Counted from the first letter of the stretch, positions 15,241-23,934 are shown. The stretch: DNA of 30,684 nucleotides from Bacillota bacterium (GCA_012521805.1 JAAYLQ010000064.1:1-30684), one strand, 5' to 3'. Made by a program: numbers and translations. The notes: generated by a model from the sequence alone, not told the origin.

Positions 15241-16404
15241 CTAAAATGTGAGTTTTTCTGCTCCTTCACTGGCGTTGAAAACATAAATGCGGGGAGTGTA
15301 CTGAGTCTGCTTCGGATATTGATCCAGCACCGCAGCTTTCAGTTGTTCGATGCTGTCGTTGGCCGCTAATGTTACAGTGCAGCCGCCAAAGCCTGCACCG
15401 GTCATTCTCGACCCGTAAACCCCCGGTACTGATTGGGCAATCTCAACCAGCAGGTCCAGTTCTGGGCAGCTGACTTGATAGTCATCCCTTAAGCTGGCAT
15501 GGGATTCGTTCATCAGCTGGCCAAATTCTTGAATTTGGCCATCCCGCAGCAGCTTTACTGCATCCAATACCCTCTGGTTTTCGGTAACCACATGGCGAGC
15601 CCGTTTCTGCAGTTCAGGCTCAAGCTGATTGATTAGATCAAGATGCTCCACTCCAACATCTCTTAAGGCCTTGATCTCTGGGAGATTCTTTTTCAGTTCT
15701 GAGACAGCTGCTTCACACTGACTGCGCCGGAGATTGTATTCAGAATCGACCAAGCCCCGTTTGACACCGCTGTCGATTACAACAATGCTCGCTTGGTTTG
15801 CCCCAAAGGGAGCTGGAACCAGATCATATTCTAGGGACCGGCAGTCTAAAAAGAGAACGTGATCTTTTTTGCCGAGCATAGAAATGAACTGATCCATGAT
15901 TCCACAGGCGACGCCGACAAATTCATTTTCTGCCCTTTGAGCCAGCTTCACCAGTTCTACTGCTGGTGTATCTAAGTTGTTAAGGGTACGGATCAAGAGC
16001 GCAGTACCAACTTCTAAAGCAGCTGATGATGATAATCCTGCTCCTTGAGGTACATTACCAGAAAGGACAATATTCATCCCCTTAAGGGGTGTAGTTTCTA
16101 GGAACATGGCGCAGACGCCGCGAATATAATTACTCCATGGAGCAGTGGTGCTTTGGGAAAAATCATTTAGGTCAAATGAAGTACCTTCCTGAAAATCTAA
16201 GGAATAGATCTGCACCTGCTGATCATCGCGGACAGAACCGGCTAATAGAATTTGAGCATCGATAGCCATCGGCAGCACAAACCCATCATTGTAGTCTGTG
16301 TGCTCTCCAATTAAATTAACCCGTCCCGGTGCCCTTACTACGACCGGTTCGGCTGCTTCCGGGAACTGCTGGCGAAAGGCAGCAGCGATTTCTCTGGCAT
16401 TCAT
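15241..16404 (-). CDS. galK: Galactokinase
   Basis: A 387-aa GHMP-family kinase that phosphorylates galactose at C1 (Leloir pathway). The galactokinase signature GRVNLIGEHTDYNDGFVLPMAI lies at about 27-48, the ATP loop PQGAGLSSSAAL at 119-130, and motif 3 GSRMTGAGFGGCTV near the C-terminus. ATG at 16404 overlaps the galT stop by four bases (ATGA), so the two are translationally coupled. The unit runs opposite to the surrounding genes. GalE, a transporter and a regulator are not visible here. Confidence 0.96.
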   Translation of the reverse strand: MNAREIAAAFRQQFPEAAEPVVVRAPGRVNLIGEHTDYNDGFVLPMAIDAQILLAGSVRDDQQVQIYSLDFQEGTSFDLNDFSQSTTAPWSNYIRGVCAMFLETTPLKGMNIVLSGNVPQGAGLSSSAALEVGTALLIRTLNNLDTPAVELVKLAQRAENEFVGVACGIMDQFISMLGKKDHVLFLDCRSLEYDLVPAPFGANQASIVVIDSGVKRGLVDSEYNLRRSQCEAAVSELKKNLPEIKALRDVGVEHLDLINQLEPELQKRARHVVTENQRVLDAVKLLRDGQIQEFGQLMNESHASLRDDYQVSCPELDLLVEIAQSVPGVYGSRMTGAGFGGCTVTLAANDSIEQLKAAVLDQYPKQTQYTPRIYVFNASEGAEKLTF

Positions 16405-17369
16405 ATTTTTACACCTCGCAGTCGTTCAGCTTGATCTTCCGGACTCATATCAGTAATAAAAGTTCCCGCACCGGATTCCACTCCGGCAAGATACTTAAGC
16501 TTGGTTTCAGTGCGGTTAAACGGATAAAATTCGAAGTGGAAATGATACTCTGGGTAATCACCTTTGGTCGGTTTTTGATGCAGTACCATTATGTAAGGCA
16601 GCTGAAAACCGAAGAGATTATCATAGCGGGTGATTAATTCTTTTAAGATCTCCGCCAAATCCCACTGTTCCTGTTCAGTCAGATCAGTCAGGGCGCCCAC
16701 GTGGCGGTTGGCCAAAATATGCACTTCATAAGGATAGCGGGCGTAAAAAGGAACCATGGCTGTGAAATTAGCGTTTTCGCACACGATTCTCTTCCGGTCT
16801 TCCCGCTCCTGTTTTAAGATATCGCAGTATAAGCAGCGGCCGTGTTTTTCGTGATGCTGCTTTGCCGCGGCAAGCTCTTTTTCCGGTGTTGGCGGGATGA
16901 AAGGAAAGGCATAGATCTGTCCGTGGGGATGATGTAAGGTAACACCCACTGCTTCGCCCCTGTTTTCAAAAATAAACACATAGTTTATCTCCGGTTTGGA
17001 TCCCAGCTCTTGATAGCGATCTGTCCACACCTGGATTAGATTGTAAATATGCTCTACTGGAGCTTCCCCGAGGGTCAGGGTGTGATTGGGCGAATAGCAG
17101 ATCACTTCGCAGATCCCTTCAGCCGGTTTTACTGGATACAGATCAGAGCCTTCCACAGCCATTTCTGGTGGTGGAGTCTTCAGGGATGGAAATTTGTTTT
17201 CAAAGACTACGATTTCATAGTCTTCAGCAGGAATTTCTGTGGGAAACGCTCCCGGTTTAGTTGGGCAGAGGGGACAAAACTCCGCCGGTGGTTTATAAGT
17301 TCGATCTTGACGGTGGGTTGCAACTATTACCCACTGCTGTAATTGAGGGTTCCATCTTAGTTCTGACAT
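16401..17369 (-). CDS. galT: Galactose-1-phosphate uridylyltransferase
   Basis: A 322-aa HIT-superfamily enzyme that exchanges UMP between UDP-glucose and galactose-1-phosphate. The active-site HPHGQIY motif is at 147-153, with H149 the nucleophile. A CPLC zinc-type pair (32-35) and a second CLYC pair later fit class I GalT, not the distinct long GalT of many bacilli. ATG at 17369 with GGAG about eight nt upstream. It lies three bases after the stop of a tiny ORF and four-base-overlaps galK. Confidence 0.95.
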   Translation of the reverse strand: MSELRWNPQLQQWVIVATHRQDRTYKPPAEFCPLCPTKPGAFPTEIPAEDYEIVVFENKFPSLKTPPPEMAVEGSDLYPVKPAEGICEVICYSPNHTLTLGEAPVEHIYNLIQVWTDRYQELGSKPEINYVFIFENRGEAVGVTLHHPHGQIYAFPFIPPTPEKELAAAKQHHEKHGRCLYCDILKQEREDRKRIVCENANFTAMVPFYARYPYEVHILANRHVGALTDLTEQEQWDLAEILKELITRYDNLFGFQLPYIMVLHQKPTKGDYPEYHFHFEFYPFNRTETKLKYLAGVESGAGTFITDMSPEDQAERLRGVKI

Positions 17370-17372
17370 CGT

Positions 17373-17462
17373 TTATTTCTCCTTTTTTTTGGTAAAGGTA
17401 TAAAAGATAATGTAGCGGCCATCGTCTTTTTTCTTTACGGTTTTTGTCATTTTCGCTTTCAC
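17373..17462 (-). CDS. Tiny unknown protein, 29 aa, upstream of galT
   Basis: Reads MKAKMTKTVKKKDDGRYIIF, then YTFTKKKEK: very lysine-rich, with a central DGRYIIFYTF strand. The GTG at 17462 has AAGGGGG seven nt upstream, a better match than the in-frame ATG at 17450. Its stop is three bases before the galT ATG, and its last codons carry the galT ribosome binding site. That arrangement suggests a real ORF or a translational leader for galTK. I cannot assign a function; similar short DGRYxIxY proteins may exist, but none was checked. Confidence 0.5.
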   Translation of the reverse strand: MKAKMTKTVKKKDDGRYIIFYTFTKKKEK

Positions 17463-17618
17463 TACGTGACCCCCTTAACAAATCATATCGTTTTCTTCTA
17501 CATATTATTAAGTGGTTCCTTCATTCAGCGGTAAGTTCTGACAGGAGCAGAGAAGTTATTCTGCGAATTATGATCTGTTATGAATGTTATTCAGATATAT
17601 TATAGGGAGGGATATTTT

Positions 17619-18707
17619 ATGTCTAAGCTGCGTGTCGGGGTAATTTTTGGCGGTCGATCGGGTGAGCATGAAGTGTCGTTAATGTCTGCTCGATCAGTAG
17701 TTTCTGCCCTAAACCCCCAAAAATATGAAATCTTTTTAATCGGGATCACTAAAGATGGTGGGTGGGTATTTAATGATCAAGCGGCTCGAATGCTAGGTTC
17801 CGCAGATTTAAACCAGCCTGCCATCAGCAGTCTCACTGTGGAGCCAGATCAGTTTCCCCTGCTTCCAGATCCTAATATCAACACTCGATATTTTGACGTG
17901 ATCTTTCCAGTTCTCCACGGTCCCCATGGTGAAGATGGAACAATCCAGGGGATGCTGGAATTAGCGGATCTTCCATATGTCGGTGCAGGAGTGCTTGGTT
18001 CCGCTGTAGCGATGGATAAAGGTTTAATGCGGACAGTACTGGCACAAGCAGGACTGCCGCTCCTAAAATGGGAAACTGTTATCCGCAGCAGGTGGGAAGC
18101 GGATCCGGAACCGATCCTTGCCTTGATTGAAACTGAAATTGACTATCCCTGTTTTGTTAAACCAGCTAATTTAGGCTCCAGTGTAGGGATTACCAAAGCA
18201 ACTAACCGCCAGCAGTTAACTGCGTCGATAAACTATGCCTGTGAATTTGACCGGCGGGTGGTGGTAGAGCAGGCATTAACAGCACCGCGGGAAATAGAGT
18301 GCAGCGTCTTAGGTAACGATGATCCGGAGGCTTCAATCCTTGGGGAAATTGTTCCCGGGAGTGAGTTTTATGATTATGAAGATAAGTACATCAACAATAA
18401 ATCTCAGCTGATAATCCCAGCTGATCTGACAGCCGATCAGGAACAGGCGATCCGTGATTATGCTGTTAAAACCTTTAAAGCGGTAGATTGCGCTGGTATG
18501 GCACGGGTAGACTTCTTTGTAACTGCAGAGGGCCAAATTTATGTCAATGAGATTAATACCATTCCTGGTTTTACCCAGATTTCAATGTATCCAAAATTGT
18601 GGGAGGCATCAGGTTTACAGTACAGCGACTTGTTAGATCGCTTAATCGAACTTGCCCTTGAGCGGCATCAAGACAAAAGGCGGCGGCGCATCTCAATTAA
18701 TTCTTAA
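17619..18707 (+). CDS. ddl: D-alanine--D-alanine ligase
   Basis: A 362-aa ATP-grasp ligase making the D-Ala-D-Ala end of the peptidoglycan stem peptide in the cytoplasm. VIFGGRSGEHEVSLMSA (8-24), VLHGPHGEDGTIQGMLE (98-114), LPYVGAGVLGSAVAMDK (118-134) and the ATP-binding KPANLGSSVGITKA are clear. The omega-loop segment EFYDYEDKY keeps the tyrosine typical of D-Ala ligases, which argues against a VanA-like D-lactate enzyme. ATG at 17619 with GGGAGGG upstream; the earlier in-frame ATG at 17580 lacks a binding site. Its end overlaps the convergent FemABX gene by 11 bp. Confidence 0.95.
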   Translation: MSKLRVGVIFGGRSGEHEVSLMSARSVVSALNPQKYEIFLIGITKDGGWVFNDQAARMLGSADLNQPAISSLTVEPDQFPLLPDPNINTRYFDVIFPVLHGPHGEDGTIQGMLELADLPYVGAGVLGSAVAMDKGLMRTVLAQAGLPLLKWETVIRSRWEADPEPILALIETEIDYPCFVKPANLGSSVGITKATNRQQLTASINYACEFDRRVVVEQALTAPREIECSVLGNDDPEASILGEIVPGSEFYDYEDKYINNKSQLIIPADLTADQEQAIRDYAVKTFKAVDCAGMARVDFFVTAEGQIYVNEINTIPGFTQISMYPKLWEASGLQYSDLLDRLIELALERHQDKRRRRISINS

Positions 18708-19704
18708 CAGACCAGTTATAGACTGGATAGAGCAGATTCCAGATTTTATACTGATAGGGGCGGTAAATTAAATCAAATTCTCCTAAATAGGTATATGGTT
18801 CAATCGGGAAACTGAACAGACGAGTGTCACTGCTCGTCTGTTTTGTTGTCAGCAGGGTATCCATGATTTCGTAAATCTTGTAGCCGCTTGCCGCTGCCCA
18901 ATCCATGATCGCTAAATGCAGAAATGATTCAGGATATAAGCCGAGATGCCGCTGGCGGTAAACTGTATACACGCTGTAGCAGGTTGAACCGAAACTGACC
19001 AGCAAACTAGCACCAATGACGTAATTTTTCTGCCGCACTAGAAAGAGGTGGACTCCAAACTCCTGCATCAGCATCCACAAGCGCTGGAAATATTCAAAGG
19101 CCCTGACTTTAACATCAGTCAGTTCGCTGTATTCCAGCAGCAGGGCGTAAAAGACCTTTAGTTTATCCATGGAGGTGTTGTGCTCCACGGTAAGGTTATT
19201 CAGCTTTCCCATACTTTTGATCAAAGTGATATGGGATTTATTTTGATATGGCAGATGGATGCGGTAAACTTCTGCCAGCTGTAAGCTTTTCTGCGGTCTT
19301 CCACTCCAAACCTGTTTGAAACCGCTTTTGACAAGTTTTTCCCGGGGTCTGCTCGCCAGCTTTGACAGGGCTGGATCGATTTTGAGAAAAACTGCGTTTG
19401 TTGACTTGGCGATTGCTGCGATCTTATCCAGCAGGAAATCCAGGAGCTGGACTTGGTCAAAATGCATTACCGGACCTCGGGGCGCATAGAGAAACGAATA
19501 ATTGTTGAAGAGCTGGTGGTTTAGAAGGGAAACTGCTGCCACAATTTGGCTGCGGTCGCGAATCAGCAGCCGGATCGGCTGCCATCCATAAAATCTTTTC
19601 AGCTCGCCCCAGGCGTAGGATTGGAACAGATGACCATAAGGATGGGAAATTATGAAATTATCGTATTCGCGATCCTTTTTTTCAATCATCCCACAGGTAA
19701 ACAT
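18697..19704 (-). CDS. FemABX-family aminoacyltransferase, peptidoglycan bridge formation
   Basis: A 335-aa protein of the Fem/GNAT family, which uses aminoacyl-tRNA to extend the lysine or diaminopimelate side chain of lipid II or related precursors. Visible family segments: HLFQSYAWGELKRFYGW near the N-terminus, FLYAPRGPV, and GASLLVSFGSTCYSVYTVYR followed by HLAIMDWAAASGYKIYEIMDT. There is no signal peptide or membrane anchor. The start is one of two adjacent ATG codons (19707/19704); 19704 is best spaced from GGGAGGGAGG. Convergent with ddl, which supplies the same pathway. The amino acid added cannot be read from sequence. Confidence 0.85.
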   Translation of the reverse strand: MFTCGMIEKKDREYDNFIISHPYGHLFQSYAWGELKRFYGWQPIRLLIRDRSQIVAAVSLLNHQLFNNYSFLYAPRGPVMHFDQVQLLDFLLDKIAAIAKSTNAVFLKIDPALSKLASRPREKLVKSGFKQVWSGRPQKSLQLAEVYRIHLPYQNKSHITLIKSMGKLNNLTVEHNTSMDKLKVFYALLLEYSELTDVKVRAFEYFQRLWMLMQEFGVHLFLVRQKNYVIGASLLVSFGSTCYSVYTVYRQRHLGLYPESFLHLAIMDWAAASGYKIYEIMDTLLTTKQTSSDTRLFSFPIEPYTYLGEFDLIYRPYQYKIWNLLYPVYNWSVKN

Positions 19705-19740
19705 CATGCAACCTCCCTCCCATATTCTATGCGACAGGAA

Positions 19741-19769
19741 TTGCACAGGGTAATGTTGTATTTAATTAT
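19741..19769 (+). promoter_or_regulatory. Candidate promoter for the ABC-F/dnaB operon
   Basis: TTGCAC (19741-19746), 17-nt spacer, AATTAT (19764-19769). The -35 is fair and the -10 weak. It sits in the short divergent region before the ABC-F gene. Confidence 0.25.
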
Positions 19770-19784
19770 GCAGGAGGATTCACC

Positions 19785-21656
19785 ATGCAGATCAACAATC
19801 TTACGAAATATCACGCCGGCCAGCTGATCTTTGCCCAAATTTCAGCTGTAATTAATAAAGGTGAACATATCGGTCTGGTTGGCGCTAATGGAACAGGAAA
19901 AACCACTTTACTGCGAATTCTTTCTGGTGAAGATCTCCAGGATGAAGGTGAATTGGTTAAGCCCCAGAATTACCATATCGGCTATCTGAAGCAGATGCTG
20001 CCTCGAACTGAACTCAGCCTCGCCGAGTATTTAACCGAAGCTTTCGCAGATCTGCTCGCAGTGCAGGACCAGATGCACCGTTTGGAGCAGGAGCTGGCTT
20101 CGCCGGAAATCTATCAGGATCCGGAGCTGTTGGAGGCCAAAATGGATCAGTATGCTAAGATCCAGCAGCAGTGGGAGGATCAGGGCGGGTATACTTATCA
20201 GGCCCGGATCCACAGCACAGTGCTGGGTTTAGGTTTAACCCTTGATGATTTACCGAAGCCGCTGCAGGCGTTAAGCGGTGGACAGCGGGTGCGGGCTCAA
20301 CTGGCCCGCCTGCTCTTGGAGGAACCAGATCTGCTGCTTTTGGACGAGCCTTCAAACCATCTTGATCTGGATGCTCTTGAATGGTTAGAAGGTTTTTTAC
20401 AAGGTTATCCTAATGCGGTAATTATTGCGTCCCATGACCGCTACTTTCTCGATCGCTTTGCGAATCGAATTTGGGAAATGGCAGACCAGCAAATGTATCA
20501 ATATAAAGGCGGTTTTTCTGCCTATTTGGCCAAGCGTCAGGAGCGGATTGCCCAAACCAGGCATCAGGCTGAAAAACAGCAGGAAGAAATTGCCAAAATA
20601 GAGGCTTTTATCAGGAAGTTTGGCGCTGGTACCAGAGCTTCCCAGGCGAAGAGTTTAGCAAAAAGACTGGCTAAACTAGAGCCGGTTGCTGTCAGCAGTG
20701 AGCCGGAGAGCATGAAATTTAAGTTCCAGCCCTGGCGGCAGACAGGCGTTAAAGTGGTGGAGTTCAGCGAAATTTATAAAAAGTATGATCAGATTGTCCT
20801 GAATCATGTGAGCGGAAAGATTCGTAGAGGAGACCGCATCGCCCTGCTGGGGGCTAATGGTTCTGGTAAGTCCACCCTATTGAAAATCCTTGCGGGCCGT
20901 CTGGACTATCAAGGAACTATTGAGTGGGGTGCCAATGTTGATCTGGGGTATTTTGATCAGGAGTTGGAATTTGAGCACAATCAAACAGTATTAGATGAGC
21001 TTTACCTGACCTTCGACTTAGATTATGGTCAGCTCCGCAATATTTTGGCTCAGTTTTTGTTTAAAGGGGACCAGGTTTTTCAACCGGTTCAGGTGCTCAG
21101 CGGCGGTGAGCGCAACCGCCTTTTATTAGCTAAGCTGTTTCTTGCTGCCCCAAACTTTTTAGTTTTGGATGAGCCGACTAACCACTTAGATATTTACGCC
21201 CGCGAAGCTCTTGAATCTGCCCTCAGTGAATTTTCCGGTACCATGCTGTTTGTTACCCATGATCGCTATTTAGTTGATCTGCTGGCAACCAAAATCTGGA
21301 TTTTGGAGGATGGCAAAATCACCGAGTTTGCAGGGAATTACTCGCAATATCGTGAACACTTAAAAACTCAACAGCAGCAAAAGCCGAAAGCAGAAAAACC
21401 AAAGTCGAAGCCCCAAGCTCAAGTAAGCAAGCGCAAGCTTGCACAGGAACAGGAGCGGATTGAAGCGGAGATTTTCCGCTGTGAGCAAGAAAAAGCAGAA
21501 TTGGAAGCTAAGATGGCTCAGCCAGAATTCTATCAAGATCCTGAGCAGATCAGACAGATTAATCTTGAGTATCATAAGTTAACGGCAGAGCTGGAGGATT
21601 ATTACCAACAATGGGAAGCGCTTATTGATGCAATCCAAATAAAGGATGATGGATGA
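19785..21656 (+). CDS. ABC-F family ATPase with C-terminal coiled coil (YdiF/Uup-like)
   Basis: A 623-aa soluble protein with two ABC domains and no membrane segment. Walker A: GANGTGKTT (33-41) and GANGSGKST (356-364). Signatures: LSGGQ (163-167) and LSGGE (438-442). Walker B with the diagnostic DEPSNHLD (187-194) and DEPTNHLD (462-469). The charged linker at about 245-310 is the tRNA-contacting P-site motif region, and 548-615 is a coiled coil as in Uup/YdiF. ABC-F proteins act on the ribosome; some give antibiotic resistance, but nothing here indicates that. AGGAGG start. Its stop overlaps the DnaD-like gene by four bases. Confidence 0.93.
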   Translation: MQINNLTKYHAGQLIFAQISAVINKGEHIGLVGANGTGKTTLLRILSGEDLQDEGELVKPQNYHIGYLKQMLPRTELSLAEYLTEAFADLLAVQDQMHRLEQELASPEIYQDPELLEAKMDQYAKIQQQWEDQGGYTYQARIHSTVLGLGLTLDDLPKPLQALSGGQRVRAQLARLLLEEPDLLLLDEPSNHLDLDALEWLEGFLQGYPNAVIIASHDRYFLDRFANRIWEMADQQMYQYKGGFSAYLAKRQERIAQTRHQAEKQQEEIAKIEAFIRKFGAGTRASQAKSLAKRLAKLEPVAVSSEPESMKFKFQPWRQTGVKVVEFSEIYKKYDQIVLNHVSGKIRRGDRIALLGANGSGKSTLLKILAGRLDYQGTIEWGANVDLGYFDQELEFEHNQTVLDELYLTFDLDYGQLRNILAQFLFKGDQVFQPVQVLSGGERNRLLLAKLFLAAPNFLVLDEPTNHLDIYAREALESALSEFSGTMLFVTHDRYLVDLLATKIWILEDGKITEFAGNYSQYREHLKTQQQQKPKAEKPKSKPQAQVSKRKLAQEQERIEAEIFRCEQEKAELEAKMAQPEFYQDPEQIRQINLEYHKLTAELEDYYQQWEALIDAIQIKDDG

Positions 21657-22327
21657 TGTCAGATACACTTTCAGATGGCATTGTAATTAAGGGTTTGGAA
21701 AAACTGCCCCTGCAGATACCAGTCGAATTACTGATTGCCCAGAAAACTTTAGGAATTACTGCGGTCATGGTATGGATTAACATGGCCATGTTTGTGCAGC
21801 AGAATCAACCTGTAAATATTGCATTAATCAGCGAAGCTATGGATATCAGTCAAACTGAAGTAAACAAAGCTCTAACTCGGCTGGCAGACTATGGGTGGAT
21901 TAACGACGAAGGCTATGAGATCAAGCTCTGCATACCCGAGATTAAGCAGGTTGAACCAGAATTAGAACTGCTTGATCCACAGCAGAAAGGGTTTGAATGG
22001 CTGATCAATTTTTGGACTAACAAGGTAGGACCGCCTGGTCCAGAGGAAATGCAGAGGCTGTTGTTCTGGGTTGAGACAAAGCATGTTTCCCATGAAGTGG
22101 TGGCTGTTGCTATAGAAGAGATGTGTTCGGCGATTGATAATCCCCATATGGGCTACTTAGAAGGCATTCTGCGCCATTGGACCCTGGAGGGCGTGTACAC
22201 TTATCAGCAGCTGCTGGATAAACCATATTTGGCTAAAGTTTTGAAACAGGCCCAATCTAAGTCGCAGATCCATCCTGAGGCCGAGCGTAAGTGGAAGGAG
22301 TTATTCCCTGATGAGTTCAATTCCTAA
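21653..22327 (+). CDS. DnaD-like replication initiation protein
   Basis: A 224-aa protein. An N-terminal winged-helix-like part (residues about 20-90, ISEAMDISQTEVNKALTRLADYGWI) is followed by a DnaD/DnaB_2 domain (about 105-195) with the family tail motif GYLEGILRHWTLEGVYT. In B. subtilis DnaD and DnaB recruit and load the replicative helicase at oriC. This gene overlaps the upstream ABC-F gene by 4 nt and the helicase gene by 17 nt, which supports a primosome role. The start is ATG at 21653 (or the next ATG). It may be the DnaD equivalent itself, as no other is visible. Confidence 0.85.
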   Translation: MMSDTLSDGIVIKGLEKLPLQIPVELLIAQKTLGITAVMVWINMAMFVQQNQPVNIALISEAMDISQTEVNKALTRLADYGWINDEGYEIKLCIPEIKQVEPELELLDPQQKGFEWLINFWTNKVGPPGPEEMQRLLFWVETKHVSHEVVAVAIEEMCSAIDNPHMGYLEGILRHWTLEGVYTYQQLLDKPYLAKVLKQAQSKSQIHPEAERKWKELFPDEFNS

Positions 22328-23690
22328 ATCTGTCCAAAGTTTACCAGTTGATATTGATGCTGAAAAGCGAGTTTTGGGTATTTTAATTAAATATCCCCAG
22401 GAAATTGATAATGTAGTTGAAAAACTGCGGCCAGAGCATTTTTACTATCCGGAGCACCGCACAATTTATGAAGTGATTCTTTATTTATATGCTCAAAATG
22501 GCCGGATTTCCTATACGCAGATATACAGCGAACTCCGCAGGAGAAAAGCCTTCGACAATCCAGCGCAGGTGCTGATGGGTTTAACTGAATCAATTGTAGC
22601 CATCAGCGAATTGGAGCCCAGTGTAGAACTGCTCTTGGATAAAGCGGGACGGCGGCGGATCTTAGAAGCTGCCTTAACAATCGAGAATTTAGTTGTCAAT
22701 GAAGAAGGTCAGGATCTATCTGAGATTCAAGCTCGAGCCCAAGAACTAATCTTTGCTGCTACTGAAAATCATTTAGATGGCGAGTCTAATGCAAAATCGT
22801 TGCTGGAAGTGCTGAATAAATGCTATTTGAAGCTGGTGGAAAGGCGTCAAGGTTTAGAAAGTGCTTATGGATTGTCGGTGCGGTTTCCCTCGATTGATGC
22901 CATGACCACAGGCTTTAAGAAAAAGGACCTAATAATTTTAGCTGCCCGTCCCAGCATGGGAAAAACCGCATTTGCCCTAAATATGGTTGTCAATGTGGCT
23001 AAGCGCAATATTCCTGTGCTGATTTTTAGTTTAGAGATGGATGATGAGCAGATTGGGGACCGGATCGTTCTGTCTGAGTTCTTCAGCTATAAAGAGGAGG
23101 GCGGTGTGGAAATTACTTCGTCTGAATACCAAACCCGCTTAAGCGATGAGCAGTTTGCATTAGCTCAAAATGTATTCAACGAACTTTATCAGCTGCCAAT
23201 CACAATTGTGGATAAGCGGGGCTTGTCCTGTGCAGAAATTCGAGCCCAAGCCCGTAAAGTGAAAGCGAATCAACCTGATTTAGGCTTGGTAGTAATCGAC
23301 TATCTGCAGCTGATCAAACCTCCTGCAGGTTCCTCAGGGCGGACCTGGTCCATAATTGTCGGGGAGATTGTGCGGGAACTGCGGGATTTAGCTGGCGAGC
23401 TGGATGTGCCGATCATCCTTATTTCGCAGCTGAATCGCTCAGTAGAAAGCCGGGATAATAAGCGCCCAATGATGTCAGACCTGCGGGATTCTGGAAATAT
23501 CGAGGAGTTTGCCGACGTGGTCATGTTCTTATACCGGGATGATTATTATAATCCTGAACAAGCGGAAGCGGAAGGTACTAAAGGCGAGGTAGAAATCATC
23601 TTTGCCAAGCAGAGAAAAGGTCCCACCGGGACTGTAAAACTGAAGTTTATCAAAGAATATACGCGGTTTATTGATGAATTTGTTCAATAG
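22311..23690 (+). CDS. dnaB: Replicative DNA helicase DnaB (B. subtilis DnaC)
   Basis: A 459-aa hexameric helicase. An N-terminal DnaG-interaction domain (about 12-110) is followed by a RecA-like motor with Walker A ARPSMGKTA (212-220), Walker B VVIDYLQL (327-334), ISQLNRSVESR, SDLRDSGNIEEFADVVMFLYRD and the arginine-finger motif KQRKGPTG (433-440). The segment SEFFSYKEEGGVEITSSEY (about 255-273), normally a short basic loop, is longer and acidic. ATG at 22311 lies within the DnaD-like gene, with GGAG upstream. No self-splicing element or intein interrupts it. Confidence 0.96.
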   Translation: MSSIPKSVQSLPVDIDAEKRVLGILIKYPQEIDNVVEKLRPEHFYYPEHRTIYEVILYLYAQNGRISYTQIYSELRRRKAFDNPAQVLMGLTESIVAISELEPSVELLLDKAGRRRILEAALTIENLVVNEEGQDLSEIQARAQELIFAATENHLDGESNAKSLLEVLNKCYLKLVERRQGLESAYGLSVRFPSIDAMTTGFKKKDLIILAARPSMGKTAFALNMVVNVAKRNIPVLIFSLEMDDEQIGDRIVLSEFFSYKEEGGVEITSSEYQTRLSDEQFALAQNVFNELYQLPITIVDKRGLSCAEIRAQARKVKANQPDLGLVVIDYLQLIKPPAGSSGRTWSIIVGEIVRELRDLAGELDVPIILISQLNRSVESRDNKRPMMSDLRDSGNIEEFADVVMFLYRDDYYNPEQAEAEGTKGEVEIIFAKQRKGPTGTVKLKFIKEYTRFIDEFVQ

Positions 23691-23702
23691 GTTGGTGAAA
23701 CC

Positions 23703-23918
23703 ATGGGCTTATTTGAAGATTTGGAACGAGTTAAGTTAAGGTTTATTGCAATTAGCGAACAGCTGCTGGCAGAGGAACTAATTACCAGTGAGCAGTTTGA
23801 CGAGATTCTGCTCCTCTTGGATAACCTTGATGAATATGATCAACAATATATTAATCAGAAGTTGAATGAACTAACTGATGGTAAGCTGGATCTGCTGTTT
23901 TGGGACCACAATAACTAG
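23703..23918 (+). CDS. Unknown acidic helical protein, 71 aa
   Basis: Reads MGLFEDLERVKLRFIAISEQ, then LLAEELITSEQFDEILLLLDN and LDEYDQQYINQKLNEL, ending DLLFWDHNN. It is mostly helical, acidic and leucine-rich, with no transmembrane segment, signal peptide or cysteines. The ATG at 23703 has AGGTTGGTG upstream, 12 nt after dnaB and 16 nt before rsmA, in one operon. I do not recognise it. The composition suggests a small protein-interaction helix bundle; a helicase or ribosome-maturation partner is only a guess from position. Confidence 0.75.
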   Translation: MGLFEDLERVKLRFIAISEQLLAEELITSEQFDEILLLLDNLDEYDQQYINQKLNELTDGKLDLLFWDHNN

Positions 23919-23934
23919 GGAAGGAAGTTCAAGA

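Noticed and set aside
16698..16703. CACGTG in galT, possible second parS
   Set aside because: Flanking bases do not extend to TGTT...AACA; only the central six bases match.
17480..17618. T-box or other riboswitch upstream of ddl
   Set aside because: No T-box bulge motif (AGGGTGGNACCGCG type) or paired specifier stem was seen.
23207..23215. TGTGGATAA, a perfect DnaA box inside dnaB
   Set aside because: A single match in coding sequence; one chance occurrence per window of this size is not surprising, and there is no cluster or AT-rich unwinding region.
23878..23934. Longer rsmA start inside the 71-aa gene
   Set aside because: No ribosome binding site, and the extra residues are unlike known KsgA proteins; GTG at 23935 is well supported.
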